This document shows, in pieces, positions 33,272-41,617 of a stretch of 57,067 nt of DNA (positions within the stretch are counted from its first letter, which is position 1; each line of letters starts with the position of its first letter). The notes beneath the pieces are model-generated. The model worked only from the letters and a program-made list of their open reading frames with translations. It was not told where the DNA came from and ran no database searches. The stretch comes from Afifella pfennigii DSM 17143 (GTDB lineage: Bacteria > Pseudomonadota > Alphaproteobacteria > Rhizobiales > Afifellaceae). Location: contig NZ_JHZK01000025.1 of the NCBI RefSeq assembly GCF_000688515.1, positions 1 to 57,067 of the forward strand, given 5' to 3'. A program made the translations under genes and the position numbers.

Positions 33272-34015
33272 ATGCTGACGCGGGTCAAGCCCAACGCCGC
33301 GTCCCTGCGCAACCAGGTCGCCGACATGCTGCGCAGCGCCATCGCGGTAGGCGCCCTTGAGCCGGGCAGGCGACTGCGCGAGCGCGTGCTGTGCGAGGAA
33401 CTCGGGATCAGCCGCACCTCGCTGCGCGAGGCCTTGCGAATCTTGGAAAGCGAGGGCATCGTCACCTCCATACCGCATCGCGGCGTCGTGGTCGCCGCGC
33501 CGAATGCCGAGGAGGCGGAGGACAGCTACAGGACGCGCGCGGCGCTGGAATGTCTTCTGGTACGCCAGTTCACCGAGCGTGCGAGCCGGGCAAGGATCGA
33601 CCGGCTCGCCGATATCGTCGCGGCGATGACAGACAGCTCGCAGAGCCTCGATGTCTGCGACTTCGCGCGGCTGATGCGCGAGTATTACGCCGTCCTTCTG
33701 GCCGGCGCGAGCAACCGCTCGGCCGCCGCCGCCCTCAGCCCCATCTTCGCGCGCGTGACGCGGTTCTGGGTCGCCGACATGTCGCGGCCTGGCCGAATCA
33801 AGGCGTGCGCGGGCGAGGTACAGGCGATCGTCGCCGCCATGTCCCGGCGCGACGAAGATGCCGCCGAAGCGGCCTGCAAAGCCCATCACGAAAGCCTTCT
33901 GGCTTCGCTCGGCGATCTGCTCGCCGAGCGGGGGGCGGCGGTGAGCGTGCGCCGCGAGGTCGCCGATTGCCTGCGGCTTGTCTGCGCGGAAGGAGGCGCG
34001 GCGAACTCCGCATAG
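33272..34015 (+). CDS. GntR-family regulator (FadR subgroup)
   Basis: 247 residues. N-terminal winged helix (about 8-75): SLRNQVADMLRSAIAVGALE, CEELGISRTSLREALRILES and EGIVTSIPHRGVVV. The C-terminal FCD-type effector helices (about 85-220) follow. FadR-subgroup members sense organic acids or acyl-CoAs. ATG 33272 is chosen for its GGAGG (33260-33264). It diverges from the hydratase and precedes the MmgE/PrpD gene, so all three probably form one regulated locus. Confidence 0.87.
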   Translation: MLTRVKPNAASLRNQVADMLRSAIAVGALEPGRRLRERVLCEELGISRTSLREALRILESEGIVTSIPHRGVVVAAPNAEEAEDSYRTRAALECLLVRQFTERASRARIDRLADIVAAMTDSSQSLDVCDFARLMREYYAVLLAGASNRSAAAALSPIFARVTRFWVADMSRPGRIKACAGEVQAIVAAMSRRDEDAAEAACKAHHESLLASLGDLLAERGAAVSVRREVADCLRLVCAEGGAANSA

Positions 34016-34361
34016 GTGGTGGACGATGCACTGCCGAAGCGCTCGCACGATCTGCGCAGGAAAGCGCGGAACTCGGCGAGCGTCTCCGCGCCCGAGGATC
34101 GGTGACGGGGCATTCGGCGGCGAGGGCGCCGAAAGGATCAGCGGACATCGATCAAGCCTTGTCTTCAAGGGCCATCGGGGCTTTCCTGGCAAAGCGGCGC
34201 GGCGGAAAAGGGCGGGCGCGCCATGCCGGCGATGAGGCGTAGCGGCGAGCTTGCCCGCCGGCGGAGCGCGGCGCAAGCGCGCAGAAGGCTACGCCCGCAC
34301 GTCTGGCAGCATGGCTGGCGGGGCGCTGGCGGCGCAGCTCAAGACGCATCGGGAGGCGAGG
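34016..34361. other. Intergenic region before the MmgE/PrpD gene
   Basis: 346 bases, GC-rich. Open frames here lack ribosome sites and recognisable domains. I see no RNA gene, repeat or clear promoter, only a GGAGG (34352-34356) serving the next gene. Confidence 0.4.
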
Positions 34362-35765
34362 ATGGCAGGCGAAAGCGAGCTTCTGGCGGGCTTCGTGGCG
34401 GAGCTCGACTTCTCAGAGATTCCGGGCGAAGCGGCCGAGCGGGCCAAAGCGCTGGCCCTCGACCTTTTGGGCAGCGCCGTGCGGGCGCGGGCGGAGGCCG
34501 ATTCGACCCCGGCTCTGTTCTCAGCGGTGAAAGCGCTCGGGCTGGCGCCGGAATGGTGCGGGGAATGCTGCGCCAGCGTGGCGGGCGACGAACACCTCTA
34601 TCCACCGCTGACGGCGGCGCTGCTCAATGGCGCGCTCGGCCATTCGCTTGATTTCGACGACACGCATGCGGCGAGCTCGCTGCACCCTTCCGCGCCGGTG
34701 GTGCCGGCGGCGCTCGCCGCGGCGGAGATGGTGGAGGCGGAGGGCGAAAGCCTGATTGCCGGCATCGTCGCCGGCTACGAGACCGCCTGCCGGCTTGGCA
34801 TGGCGCTCGACCCGGCCGCGCATTACGCCCGCGGCTTCCACCCGACGGCGACGGCCGGAACCTTCGGTGCGGCGGCGGCCGCCGCACGCGTCTTCGGCCT
34901 AGCGCAGGAAGGCGTGGCAGCGGCCTTCGGGGTGGCGGGAAGCCAGGCCGCCGGCTCGCTGCAATTCCTGGCCAACGGTGCCTGGAACAAGCGCTACCAG
35001 GTCGGGGCGGCGGCGATGAACGGGCTGATGGCGGCGACGCTGGCGCGCGAGGGTTTTCTGGGAGCGGCGGAGGCGATCGAGGGCAAGCACGGCTTCCTGA
35101 AGGCCTATTCGGACGGGGCGGAGCCTGCCCGCGCCGTCGCCGGGCTCGGCGAGACCTGGGAGACGCTCAATATCGCCGTGAAGCCCTATCCGACCTGCCG
35201 CTATACCCATGCCGCCCTCGATGCGCTCCTTCAGCTGCGCGCCGAGGCGGGGCTTCGGGCTGTGGATATCGAAAAGGTTCAGGTGGGCCTTCACGGCAAC
35301 GGCATCGCGCTGACCGCCGAGCCGGTGGAGGCGAAACGGCGGCCTGGCAGTATCGTGGAGGGTCAGTTCTCCATGCCCTTCGTCGGGGCGGTGGCGCTGC
35401 TTGAAGGGGGCTTTTCCTGGGACGATTACCGCCGGCTCGGCGCGCCGGAAGTGGAGGCGCTCGCGGCACGGTTTCACGTGGTACGCGAAGAGAGCCTTGA
35501 AGGCCTTTCCCATCCCTTCGGGGCGGAGGTGGCCATCCTTCTGAAGGACGGGCGCCGGCTTTCCCGCCGCGTGGGCGAGCCTTCCGGCGAGCCGCAGAGC
35601 TTTCCGGCGCCGGAGGCGCTGGCGGAGAAATTCATGACGCTGGCGCGCCCGGTGCTGGGCGAGGCGGCGGAGACCTTGCGCCGGCGGGTGGAGGCACTGG
35701 AAGGGGCGACGGATGTGCGCGGGCTCCTGCGCGCACCGGGCCGCGGCGCCGTAGCGGCGGAATAG
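34362..35765 (+). CDS. MmgE/PrpD-family protein
   Basis: 467 residues of the MmgE/PrpD fold, which includes 2-methylcitrate dehydratase and cis-aconitate decarboxylase. Typical blocks are LNGALGHSLDFDDTH (about 85-100), HPTATAGTFGAAAAAARVFG, KYSDGAE-type region AYSDGAEPARAV and KPYPTCRYTHAALDALL. ATG 34362 is supported by GGAGG 6 bases upstream; the longer frame is not. Its position beside a GntR regulator and a mesaconyl/itaconyl-CoA-type hydratase suggests dicarboxylic acid metabolism. Substrate cannot be read from the sequence. Confidence 0.85.
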   Translation: MAGESELLAGFVAELDFSEIPGEAAERAKALALDLLGSAVRARAEADSTPALFSAVKALGLAPEWCGECCASVAGDEHLYPPLTAALLNGALGHSLDFDDTHAASSLHPSAPVVPAALAAAEMVEAEGESLIAGIVAGYETACRLGMALDPAAHYARGFHPTATAGTFGAAAAAARVFGLAQEGVAAAFGVAGSQAAGSLQFLANGAWNKRYQVGAAAMNGLMAATLAREGFLGAAEAIEGKHGFLKAYSDGAEPARAVAGLGETWETLNIAVKPYPTCRYTHAALDALLQLRAEAGLRAVDIEKVQVGLHGNGIALTAEPVEAKRRPGSIVEGQFSMPFVGAVALLEGGFSWDDYRRLGAPEVEALAARFHVVREESLEGLSHPFGAEVAILLKDGRRLSRRVGEPSGEPQSFPAPEALAEKFMTLARPVLGEAAETLRRRVEALEGATDVRGLLRAPGRGAVAAE

Positions 35766-35828
35766 GCTGGCGGCGATGATGCCGCGAGCGGCGTCAACAC
35801 ATGCGGTTTCGCAGATGCCTGCCGACCC

Positions 35829-36659
35829 CTAGGCGCCGGTGGTGCGCTGCATGCCCTGGCGGGCCGGATCGTATTGCGGGTTGATGTTGGCGGCGCGGGC
35901 GAAGGAGGCGAAGGCCTTCTTGCGGTCGCCGAGCGCTTCCAGCGCCAGGCCCTGATTGGTCCAGGCGATAAAGGAGCTGCGGTTGCGCTTCACCGCCTCG
36001 TTGAAATCGTCGAGCGCGGTCTTGTAGTCGCCCAGCGCCAGATAGCTCTGGCCGCGGCCGTTGAAGGGCTCGGAGGTCAGCGGCGACAGGCCGATGGCGG
36101 TGGTGAAGCTCTCGATCGCCGCCTGGTGGTTGCCGAGCGCCTGCTGGGCGAGGCCGCGATTGTGGAAGGCCTGGGCGTCGGTGGAATCGAGCCGTGTGGC
36201 GGTGTTGTAGTCTGCCAGCGCCTCGCTGAAACGGCCCTGCTGACGATAGACCGTGCCGCGGCCGACATAGGCGGTGGCGTAGTTCGGATCGGCCTGGATC
36301 GCCCGGTTGTAGTCGTTGAAGGCTTCCTGGGTGTCGCCGCGCTGGCGATGGATGAGGGCGCGGTTGGCGTAGGCCGGCGCAAAGCCCGGATCGAGCTGCA
36401 GCGCGGTGTTGAAATCCGACAGCGCCTCGCGGTACTGGCCCGCCTTGCCATAGGCGGCGCCACGCACGTTGTAGGCAGCCGGATCGCGCGGATTGCGCTC
36501 GATGACGGCGGTCAGCGAGGCGATGTTGGCCTCAGAGCCGGTATCCGGATCGACTGTGAGCTGGCTCGACAGACCACCGCTGCCCACCGACTGGCAGGCG
36601 CCAAGCCCCAAGGCAAGGAGCGCGATAAAAGGCCAGAAACGTGCCGATCGAGGCTTCAT
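35829..36659 (-). CDS. TPR-repeat lipoprotein
   Basis: 276 residues. Lipoprotein signal LLALGLGAC with lipidated C22. From about residue 45 it is made of six to seven tetratricopeptide repeats (AYNVRGAAYGKAGQYREALS, AYANRALIHRQRGDTQEAFN, AYVGRGTVYRQQGRFSEALA and so on). TPR lipoproteins of this NlpI-like plan act as envelope adaptors. It ends 63 bases from the MmgE/PrpD gene tail to tail. Specific partner unknown. Confidence 0.88.
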   Translation of the reverse strand: MKPRSARFWPFIALLALGLGACQSVGSGGLSSQLTVDPDTGSEANIASLTAVIERNPRDPAAYNVRGAAYGKAGQYREALSDFNTALQLDPGFAPAYANRALIHRQRGDTQEAFNDYNRAIQADPNYATAYVGRGTVYRQQGRFSEALADYNTATRLDSTDAQAFHNRGLAQQALGNHQAAIESFTTAIGLSPLTSEPFNGRGQSYLALGDYKTALDDFNEAVKRNRSSFIAWTNQGLALEALGDRKKAFASFARAANINPQYDPARQGMQRTTGA

Positions 36660-36706
36660 CGCCGGTCCTTCGCGTGACGCGCTCGGGTGTGGATGACAGG
36701 CGGCTT

Positions 36707-36934
36707 CTAGCGGCCGCGGCGCTTGCCGGGGAGGAGACCTTCGCGCTGGGCGCGCTTGCGGGCCAGCTTGCGGGCGCGGCGAATGGCTTCGGCCTTCTCG
36801 CGCGCCTTCTTCTCCGACGGCTTCTCATAGAAATTGCGCAGCTTCATCTCACGGAAGATGCCCTCGCGCTGCATCTTCTTCTTCAGCGCCTTCAGCGCCT
36901 GATCGACATTGTTGTCTCGTACGACGACTTGCAC
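36707..36934 (-). CDS. rpsU: 30S ribosomal protein S21
   Basis: 75 residues. The sequence [20 protein letters not shown] and [20 protein letters not shown] is that of alphaproteobacterial S21, with a basic tail. The start is GTG at 36934, giving the usual N-terminus MQVVVRDNN; the longer frame from ATG 36976 adds 14 residues foreign to the family. It binds the 30S subunit late in assembly. Divergent from nothing close; the TPR lipoprotein is the next gene downstream. Confidence 0.93.
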   Translation of the reverse strand: MQVVVRDNNVDQALKALKKKMQREGIFREMKLRNFYEKPSEKKAREKAEAIRRARKLARKRAQREGLLPGKRRGR

Positions 36935-37085
36935 GTTGAACCCGTTCCTTTCCTCTCGCTCGCACATCGCGGTCAAGCGCGGCGGTCACGCCGGCTCGGT
37001 GACGCATGAGACCGCCGCCGCAAATGCCCGCGAAAACAGTTGGAGCCCGCTCTCGCCTCTGCGATCGGGCGGGGGCCATATAGAC

Positions 37086-38477
37086 CTATTCGCCCGTCTT
37101 GTCCACCTCAGGCGCGCCCGGCTCCCGGCCGTTTTCGACGTCCTGTTGCGGCGCGGCAGCGGCCGCCTCCCCCGCCTCGCTCTGCGTCCGGCGCGGCATT
37201 GCTGCAGGCGGGGCGGCAGGCAGGGCGGAAGGCGGGCCACCCTCTTGGCTAACCGCTTCGTCGGCATCCGGTTCCGGGAAAATCTCGGCGCGGTCAGGCG
37301 AGGCCGCCTCGTTCGGCTGCCGGCTTCCCGGCAGGGGCGGGCCGCCGCCTCCCGGCCAGGCGGCGACGAGCTCTTCCGCCTCGGCGCGGATGCCGGAGGG
37401 AAGGCCCATGAGATAGCCCTCCATGGGATCCTCCACGAGCCCCACCGCGCGGGCGATGAGATACCAGCGGGCCGCCTGCACCTCGTCCTTCTGAACCCCC
37501 GCGCCCTCCTTGTAGAGCTTGGCGAGGCGGAGCTGGGCAACCGGATTGCCGGCGAGAGCCGCCTGGCGCAGCCACGCCGCGGCGGTCTGCCGGTTTCTCG
37601 GCACGCCGGTGCCGTTGAAAAGCAGAGTAGCGTATTCGATCTGTGCCGGGGCGTGGCCGCGGCGCGCCGCCTCGGCATACCAGCGAGCGGCCTCGGCCGG
37701 ATTGGCGACGACCCCGACGCCTTCGGCATAGAGCCCCGCGAGGGCGTATTGCGCGTCGGTGTCGGCGGCGCGCGCGGCGTTGCGTAGATGCGCGGCGGCG
37801 AGCATCGGGTTCTGTGTTAAGCCCCGGCCTTGGAGCAGCAGATAGGCGTATTCGCGCTCGGCGGCGGCGTGGCCGAGCTCGGCGGCCTGGCGGAAGAGCT
37901 CGGCCGCCTTCTCTGCGTCCTCCTCAACGCCGTTGCCTTCCAGGGTGAGCTGGGCAAGGGCGTAGAGCGCCTCGCGGTCACCCGCCTTGGCGGCGAGCTC
38001 ATACCAGGCGGCGGCCTCGGCGTAATCGCGCTTGACGCCGACGCCGCGCGACAGGAGCTCGCCGAGGAGGGTCTGCGCCGCGGTGCTGCCGGCTTCCGCC
38101 TGGCGCAGCGCCATGGCGAAGGCGGTAAGAAAATGCCCGCGCTGGAAAGCGCCATAGGCGTAATCGGGAGCATCCTTGCCGAGAACGCCGGCATCCTGGA
38201 GCGACTGGTCGATGCGGTTCTCAAGCAGGCGGGCATCGAGCTTCTGTGTCGCCCCGCCGCCTTGCGGCGCCTCCGCCGTCTCGCCGTCGGTGGCGGCCGC
38301 CGCGCCCGCTTCAGGCGCGGCTGGGGCCAATGAGGGGGGCAGGAAGGGCGCCGCCTCGGGGGAGACCGGGCTCGGCAGGTCAGGCGTCGGCAGGCCGCTG
38401 CGCGGGGCTTCTTCCTGCGCTGCCGCCGGCGCGGCGAGGAAAGCGAGGAGCAAAGCTGCGGCGAGCCACGGCCTCAT
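37086..38477 (-). CDS. Exported Sel1-repeat protein
   Basis: 463 residues: signal peptide (about 1-21), a proline/alanine-rich linker (about 22-95), then about six Sel1-like repeats to residue ~360 (AQTLLGELLSRGVGVKRDYA, ALYALAQLTLEGNGVEEDAE, AQYALAGLYAEGVGVVANPA, and so on). A disordered acidic, proline-rich C-terminus follows. Sel1 proteins scaffold envelope complexes. The start overlaps the stop of the upstream thiamine-phosphate-synthase-like gene (ATGA, 38474-38477), so they are translationally coupled. Confidence 0.85.
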   Translation of the reverse strand: MRPWLAAALLLAFLAAPAAAQEEAPRSGLPTPDLPSPVSPEAAPFLPPSLAPAAPEAGAAAATDGETAEAPQGGGATQKLDARLLENRIDQSLQDAGVLGKDAPDYAYGAFQRGHFLTAFAMALRQAEAGSTAAQTLLGELLSRGVGVKRDYAEAAAWYELAAKAGDREALYALAQLTLEGNGVEEDAEKAAELFRQAAELGHAAAEREYAYLLLQGRGLTQNPMLAAAHLRNAARAADTDAQYALAGLYAEGVGVVANPAEAARWYAEAARRGHAPAQIEYATLLFNGTGVPRNRQTAAAWLRQAALAGNPVAQLRLAKLYKEGAGVQKDEVQAARWYLIARAVGLVEDPMEGYLMGLPSGIRAEAEELVAAWPGGGGPPLPGSRQPNEAASPDRAEIFPEPDADEAVSQEGGPPSALPAAPPAAMPRRTQSEAGEAAAAAPQQDVENGREPGAPEVDKTGE

Positions 38478-39115
38478 GCCGGCACCTCGGCGGATGAAAG
38501 CATGGCATGGGCGCGGCGCAGCGCCGCCTCCGGCCCTTCCGGCGCTTGCCAGACGGCGCGGCCGAGAGCGATAAACTCCGCCCCGGTGGCGAGCGCCTCC
38601 GGCAGCGTGGCAAGGTCGTTGCCGGCAATGATGACGGCCGGAATCTCCATCAGCTCCGCCCACCACTGCGCGAGCGCCAGCGCCTTCGGATGCGGTCCGG
38701 CATGGGTGTCGCCCTCCGGCTCGCCGAAGAAAAGGTAATCGACGTCCACTTCGCCGGCCTGCATCGCCGCATGGCGGCCGCGCAGACGACCGGCGCCGAC
38801 GATGCGCTTCGGCCGGAACCTCTCCGCGGCCTCCGCCAACTCTGAGAAGCCCGAAGAGACATGCACGCCATCGGCGCCGACATGGCCGGCGGCGCGGGTG
38901 AAGTTCTCCACCAGGGCGGCCGCGCCCGCCGCCTGGGCGAGCGGCACCAAAGCCTTGGCGCGCGCCTCCGTCTCCGTCTCGCTGGCAGAAGCGGTGACGA
39001 GAACGGCGGCGACCGGGACACCGGCAAGGCCGGCGGCAAGGCGCTCGGCAGCCTCGCCCGGCGCGCCGGGCGGAGCGATGAGGAATATCTTCTTTTCGGC
39101 AGGCTCGTTCTGCAT
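38474..39115 (-). CDS. Thiamine-phosphate synthase family protein (ThiE/TenI-like)
   Basis: 213 residues of the TIM-barrel TMP synthase/TenI superfamily. Visible are GADGVHVSSG (core strand), VDYLFFGEPEGDTHAG (the phosphate-loop region, normally a G-P-TKT type motif) and IPAVIIAGNDLATLPEALATGAEFIALGRAVW. The TMP-synthase GP(I/V)F..T(K/T) motif is altered to FFGEPEGDTHA, which casts doubt on true ThiE activity. It is coupled to a Sel1 protein rather than to thi genes, and no TPP riboswitch is present, so the thiamine role is uncertain. Confidence 0.75.
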   Translation of the reverse strand: MQNEPAEKKIFLIAPPGAPGEAAERLAAGLAGVPVAAVLVTASASETETEARAKALVPLAQAAGAAALVENFTRAAGHVGADGVHVSSGFSELAEAAERFRPKRIVGAGRLRGRHAAMQAGEVDVDYLFFGEPEGDTHAGPHPKALALAQWWAELMEIPAVIIAGNDLATLPEALATGAEFIALGRAVWQAPEGPEAALRRAHAMLSSAEVPA

Positions 39116-39165
39116 GATTTTCGCAAGGCGGCTCCAACCGCCCCCTTATCGGGCAATTTCGCACG

Positions 39166-39190
39166 AAAAAGGAGGCGCCAAGCGCCTCCT
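39166..39190 (-). terminator. Rho-independent terminator of fba
   Basis: On the minus strand the stem AGGAGGCGC/GCGCCTCCT (39182-39190, 39170-39178) with a 3-base loop is followed by TTTTT (39166-39170). It lies 70 bases after the aldolase stop. Confidence 0.75.
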
Positions 39191-39260
39191 CAGCCAACAA
39201 ATCCGGCGATTTTACGCCGGAGAAAAGGAAAGGCCCGCTGGAAGGGCCCGCAGGCAGGCC

Positions 39261-40289
39261 CTATGCGGCCTGCTTCTCTTCAGCCTCGCTCCAATTGCCG
39301 GTGGCGGCGAGCGCGTTCATGCGGGCGCGATGGTTGAAGGCGCGCTGGCCGGCGGCGACGTTCTCCGCCTTGCCGCTCCAGGCCTGAAGCGCCGCCGCCT
39401 GCAAAGCGCGGCCATAGGAGAAGGTGAGCTTCCAGGGCACGTCGTCGATGGCGTTCATGGCGGAAAGATGCGCCGTCGCCTCCTCGTCGGACTGGCCGCC
39501 GGAGAGGAAGGCGATGCCCGGCACGGCGGCCGGCACGGCGGATTTGAGGCAGCGGATGGTCTTCTCGGCAACCTGTTCCACGCTCGCCTTCTCGCCGGAA
39601 TGCTGGCCGGGGACGACCATGTTCGGCTTCAGGACGATGCCTTCCAGGACGACGCCGGCGTCGAACAGCTCCGAAAAGACCGTGTTCAGCGTCCACAAGG
39701 TGACGTCGTAACAGCGCTCGATGCCGTGCCTGGCCTTGTCGCCGTCCATCAGGACTTCCGGCTCCACGATGGGGACGATGCCGGCCTCCTGGCAGAGGGC
39801 GGCGTAGCGGGCGAGCGCATGGGCGTTCGCCTTGACGCAGTTCCAGGACGGGCGCGGGCCATCGATGGTGATGACGGCGCGCCATTTGGCAAAGCGCGCG
39901 CCGAGCTCGTGATATTCGGCAAGGCGCTCGCGAAGGCCGGTCAGGCCCTCGGTGATCTTCTCGCCGGAGGAAAGGGCGAGCGGCTTGGCGCCCTGGTCGA
40001 CCTTGATGCCCGGCACGGCGCCGGCAGCCTCAATGAGCTTGACCAGCTTCGTGCCGTCGGCCGCCTTCTGACGCAGGGTCTCGTCGTAGAGGATGACGCC
40101 GGAGATCGTCTCGGCCATCGCCTCGGAACGGAAGAGCATCTCGCGATAATCGCGGCGGCTCTCCTCGGTGGAGACGACGCCGATGGAATCGAAACGCTTC
40201 TTGATGGTGCCGGTGCTCTCGTCGGCGGCAAGAATACCCTTGCCTTCCGCCACCATCCTATTGGCGATATCCTCGATACGCTCGCTCAT
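39261..40289 (-). CDS. fbaB: Class I fructose-bisphosphate aldolase
   Basis: 342 residues. The Schiff-base lysine is K221 in EGIVLKPNMVVPG; other hallmarks are GILAADESTGTIKKRF near the N-terminus and IVPIVEPEVLMDGDK. It cleaves fructose-1,6-bisphosphate to dihydroxyacetone phosphate and glyceraldehyde-3-phosphate, or runs in reverse in gluconeogenesis and the Calvin cycle. The class I form beside pgk is common in Rhizobiales. It is 58 bases downstream of pgk on the same strand and is closed by a terminator. Confidence 0.93.
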   Translation of the reverse strand: MSERIEDIANRMVAEGKGILAADESTGTIKKRFDSIGVVSTEESRRDYREMLFRSEAMAETISGVILYDETLRQKAADGTKLVKLIEAAGAVPGIKVDQGAKPLALSSGEKITEGLTGLRERLAEYHELGARFAKWRAVITIDGPRPSWNCVKANAHALARYAALCQEAGIVPIVEPEVLMDGDKARHGIERCYDVTLWTLNTVFSELFDAGVVLEGIVLKPNMVVPGQHSGEKASVEQVAEKTIRCLKSAVPAAVPGIAFLSGGQSDEEATAHLSAMNAIDDVPWKLTFSYGRALQAAALQAWSGKAENVAAGQRAFNHRARMNALAATGNWSEAEEKQAA

Positions 40290-40347
40290 TGAAGTCCTCC
40301 GCGCTGAACGTTGTCCATGCGGCTGGCTACTCCAAAAGTCGAACGAT

Positions 40348-41550
40348 TCAAACCTTCTTCAAGGCCTCCACGCCCGGGAGCGCCTTGCCCTCCATCCATT
40401 CCAGGAAGGCGCCGCCTGCGGTGGAGACATAGGAGAAATCTTCCGCAACGCCAGCCTGGTTGAGGGCGGCGACGGTATCGCCGCCACCGGCGACGGAGAC
40501 GATGCCGCCGGCCTTGGTGACCTCAGCGGCGTGGCGGGCGGCGGCCATGGTGGCGACGTCGAAGGGCGGCGTCTCGAAGGCGCCGAGCGGGCCGTTCCAG
40601 ACCAGCGTCTCGGCCTTGTCGATCCAGGCGTTGACGGCGGCAAGGCTTTGAGGCCCGACATCGAGGATCATGGCATCCTCGGGCACTTCCTCGGCCGGCA
40701 GGGTCTCGTTCTCGGCATTGGCCTTGAACTCCCTGGCCACGACCACGTCGAGCGGCAGGACGATGGCGCAGCCGGAGGAGGCGGCCTCGGTCATGATGCG
40801 GCGGGCGGTCTCGGCGAGATCGGGCTCGCACAGGGACTTGCCGACGGCGATCCCCTTGGCGAAGAGGAAGGTATTGGCCATGCCGCCGCCGATGACGAGG
40901 GCGTCCACCTTCTGCACGAGATTGGCGAGAAGGTCGATCTTGGTGGAGACCTTGGCACCGCCGACGATGGCAAGGACCGGGCGCCTGGGGCTGCCGAGAG
41001 CCTTCTCCAACGCCTCCAACTCCTCCTGCATGGCGCGGCCGGCATAGGCGGGAAGGCGGCGCGCGAGGCCCTCCGTGGAGGCATGGGCGCGGTGGGCGGC
41101 GGAGAAGGCGTCGTTGACGTAGATGTCGCCGCTCCGGGCGAGGGCGTCGGCGAAGTCCGCCTCGTTCTTCTCTTCGCCAGGATGGAAACGGGTGTTCTCC
41201 AGAAGCACGATGGCGCCGTCGCCGAGGCTGGAGACGGCGCGCTCTGCCGCCTCGCCGATGCAATCCTCGGCGAAGGCCACGGGCTTGCCGACGATTTCGG
41301 CGACCTCAGGGGCCACCGGGGCGAGCGACATCTCCGGCATGCGCTTGCCCTTCGGCCGGTCGAAATGGGCGAGGAGCGCTACCTTGGCGCCCTTGCCCGA
41401 GAGCTCGCGGATGGTCGGCGCGACGCGTTCGATGCGGGTGGCATCGGTGACGCGGCCGTCCTTTACCGGCACGTTGAGATCGACGCGCAGAAGCACGCGC
41501 TTGCCGGCGATATCGCCGGCGTCGTCGAGCGTATTGAAGCCGCTCATCAT
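40348..41550 (-). CDS. pgk: Phosphoglycerate kinase
   Basis: 400 residues, standard bacterial length. Signatures are [44 protein letters not shown] and the nucleotide-binding [11 protein letters not shown]. It transfers phosphate from 1,3-bisphosphoglycerate to ADP. Two consecutive ATGs (41550 and 41547) follow a G-rich ribosome site; the second has the better spacing, so residue 1 may be lost. It is probably co-transcribed with fbaB. Confidence 0.94.
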   Translation of the reverse strand: MMSGFNTLDDAGDIAGKRVLLRVDLNVPVKDGRVTDATRIERVAPTIRELSGKGAKVALLAHFDRPKGKRMPEMSLAPVAPEVAEIVGKPVAFAEDCIGEAAERAVSSLGDGAIVLLENTRFHPGEEKNEADFADALARSGDIYVNDAFSAAHRAHASTEGLARRLPAYAGRAMQEELEALEKALGSPRRPVLAIVGGAKVSTKIDLLANLVQKVDALVIGGGMANTFLFAKGIAVGKSLCEPDLAETARRIMTEAASSGCAIVLPLDVVVAREFKANAENETLPAEEVPEDAMILDVGPQSLAAVNAWIDKAETLVWNGPLGAFETPPFDVATMAAARHAAEVTKAGGIVSVAGGGDTVAALNQAGVAEDFSYVSTAGGAFLEWMEGKALPGVEALKKV

Positions 41551-41617
41551 CTTACCCCCCAGTCGCGTTCAGATTGGCCGGGAACATACAGAGAGAGAAA
41601 ACGAAGGCAAGCGGCCC

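Noticed and set aside
38474-39260. TPP riboswitch upstream of the ThiE-like gene
   Set aside because: No CTGAGA thi-box or ACCTGATC-type segment is present; the hairpin at 39166-39190 is the fba terminator.
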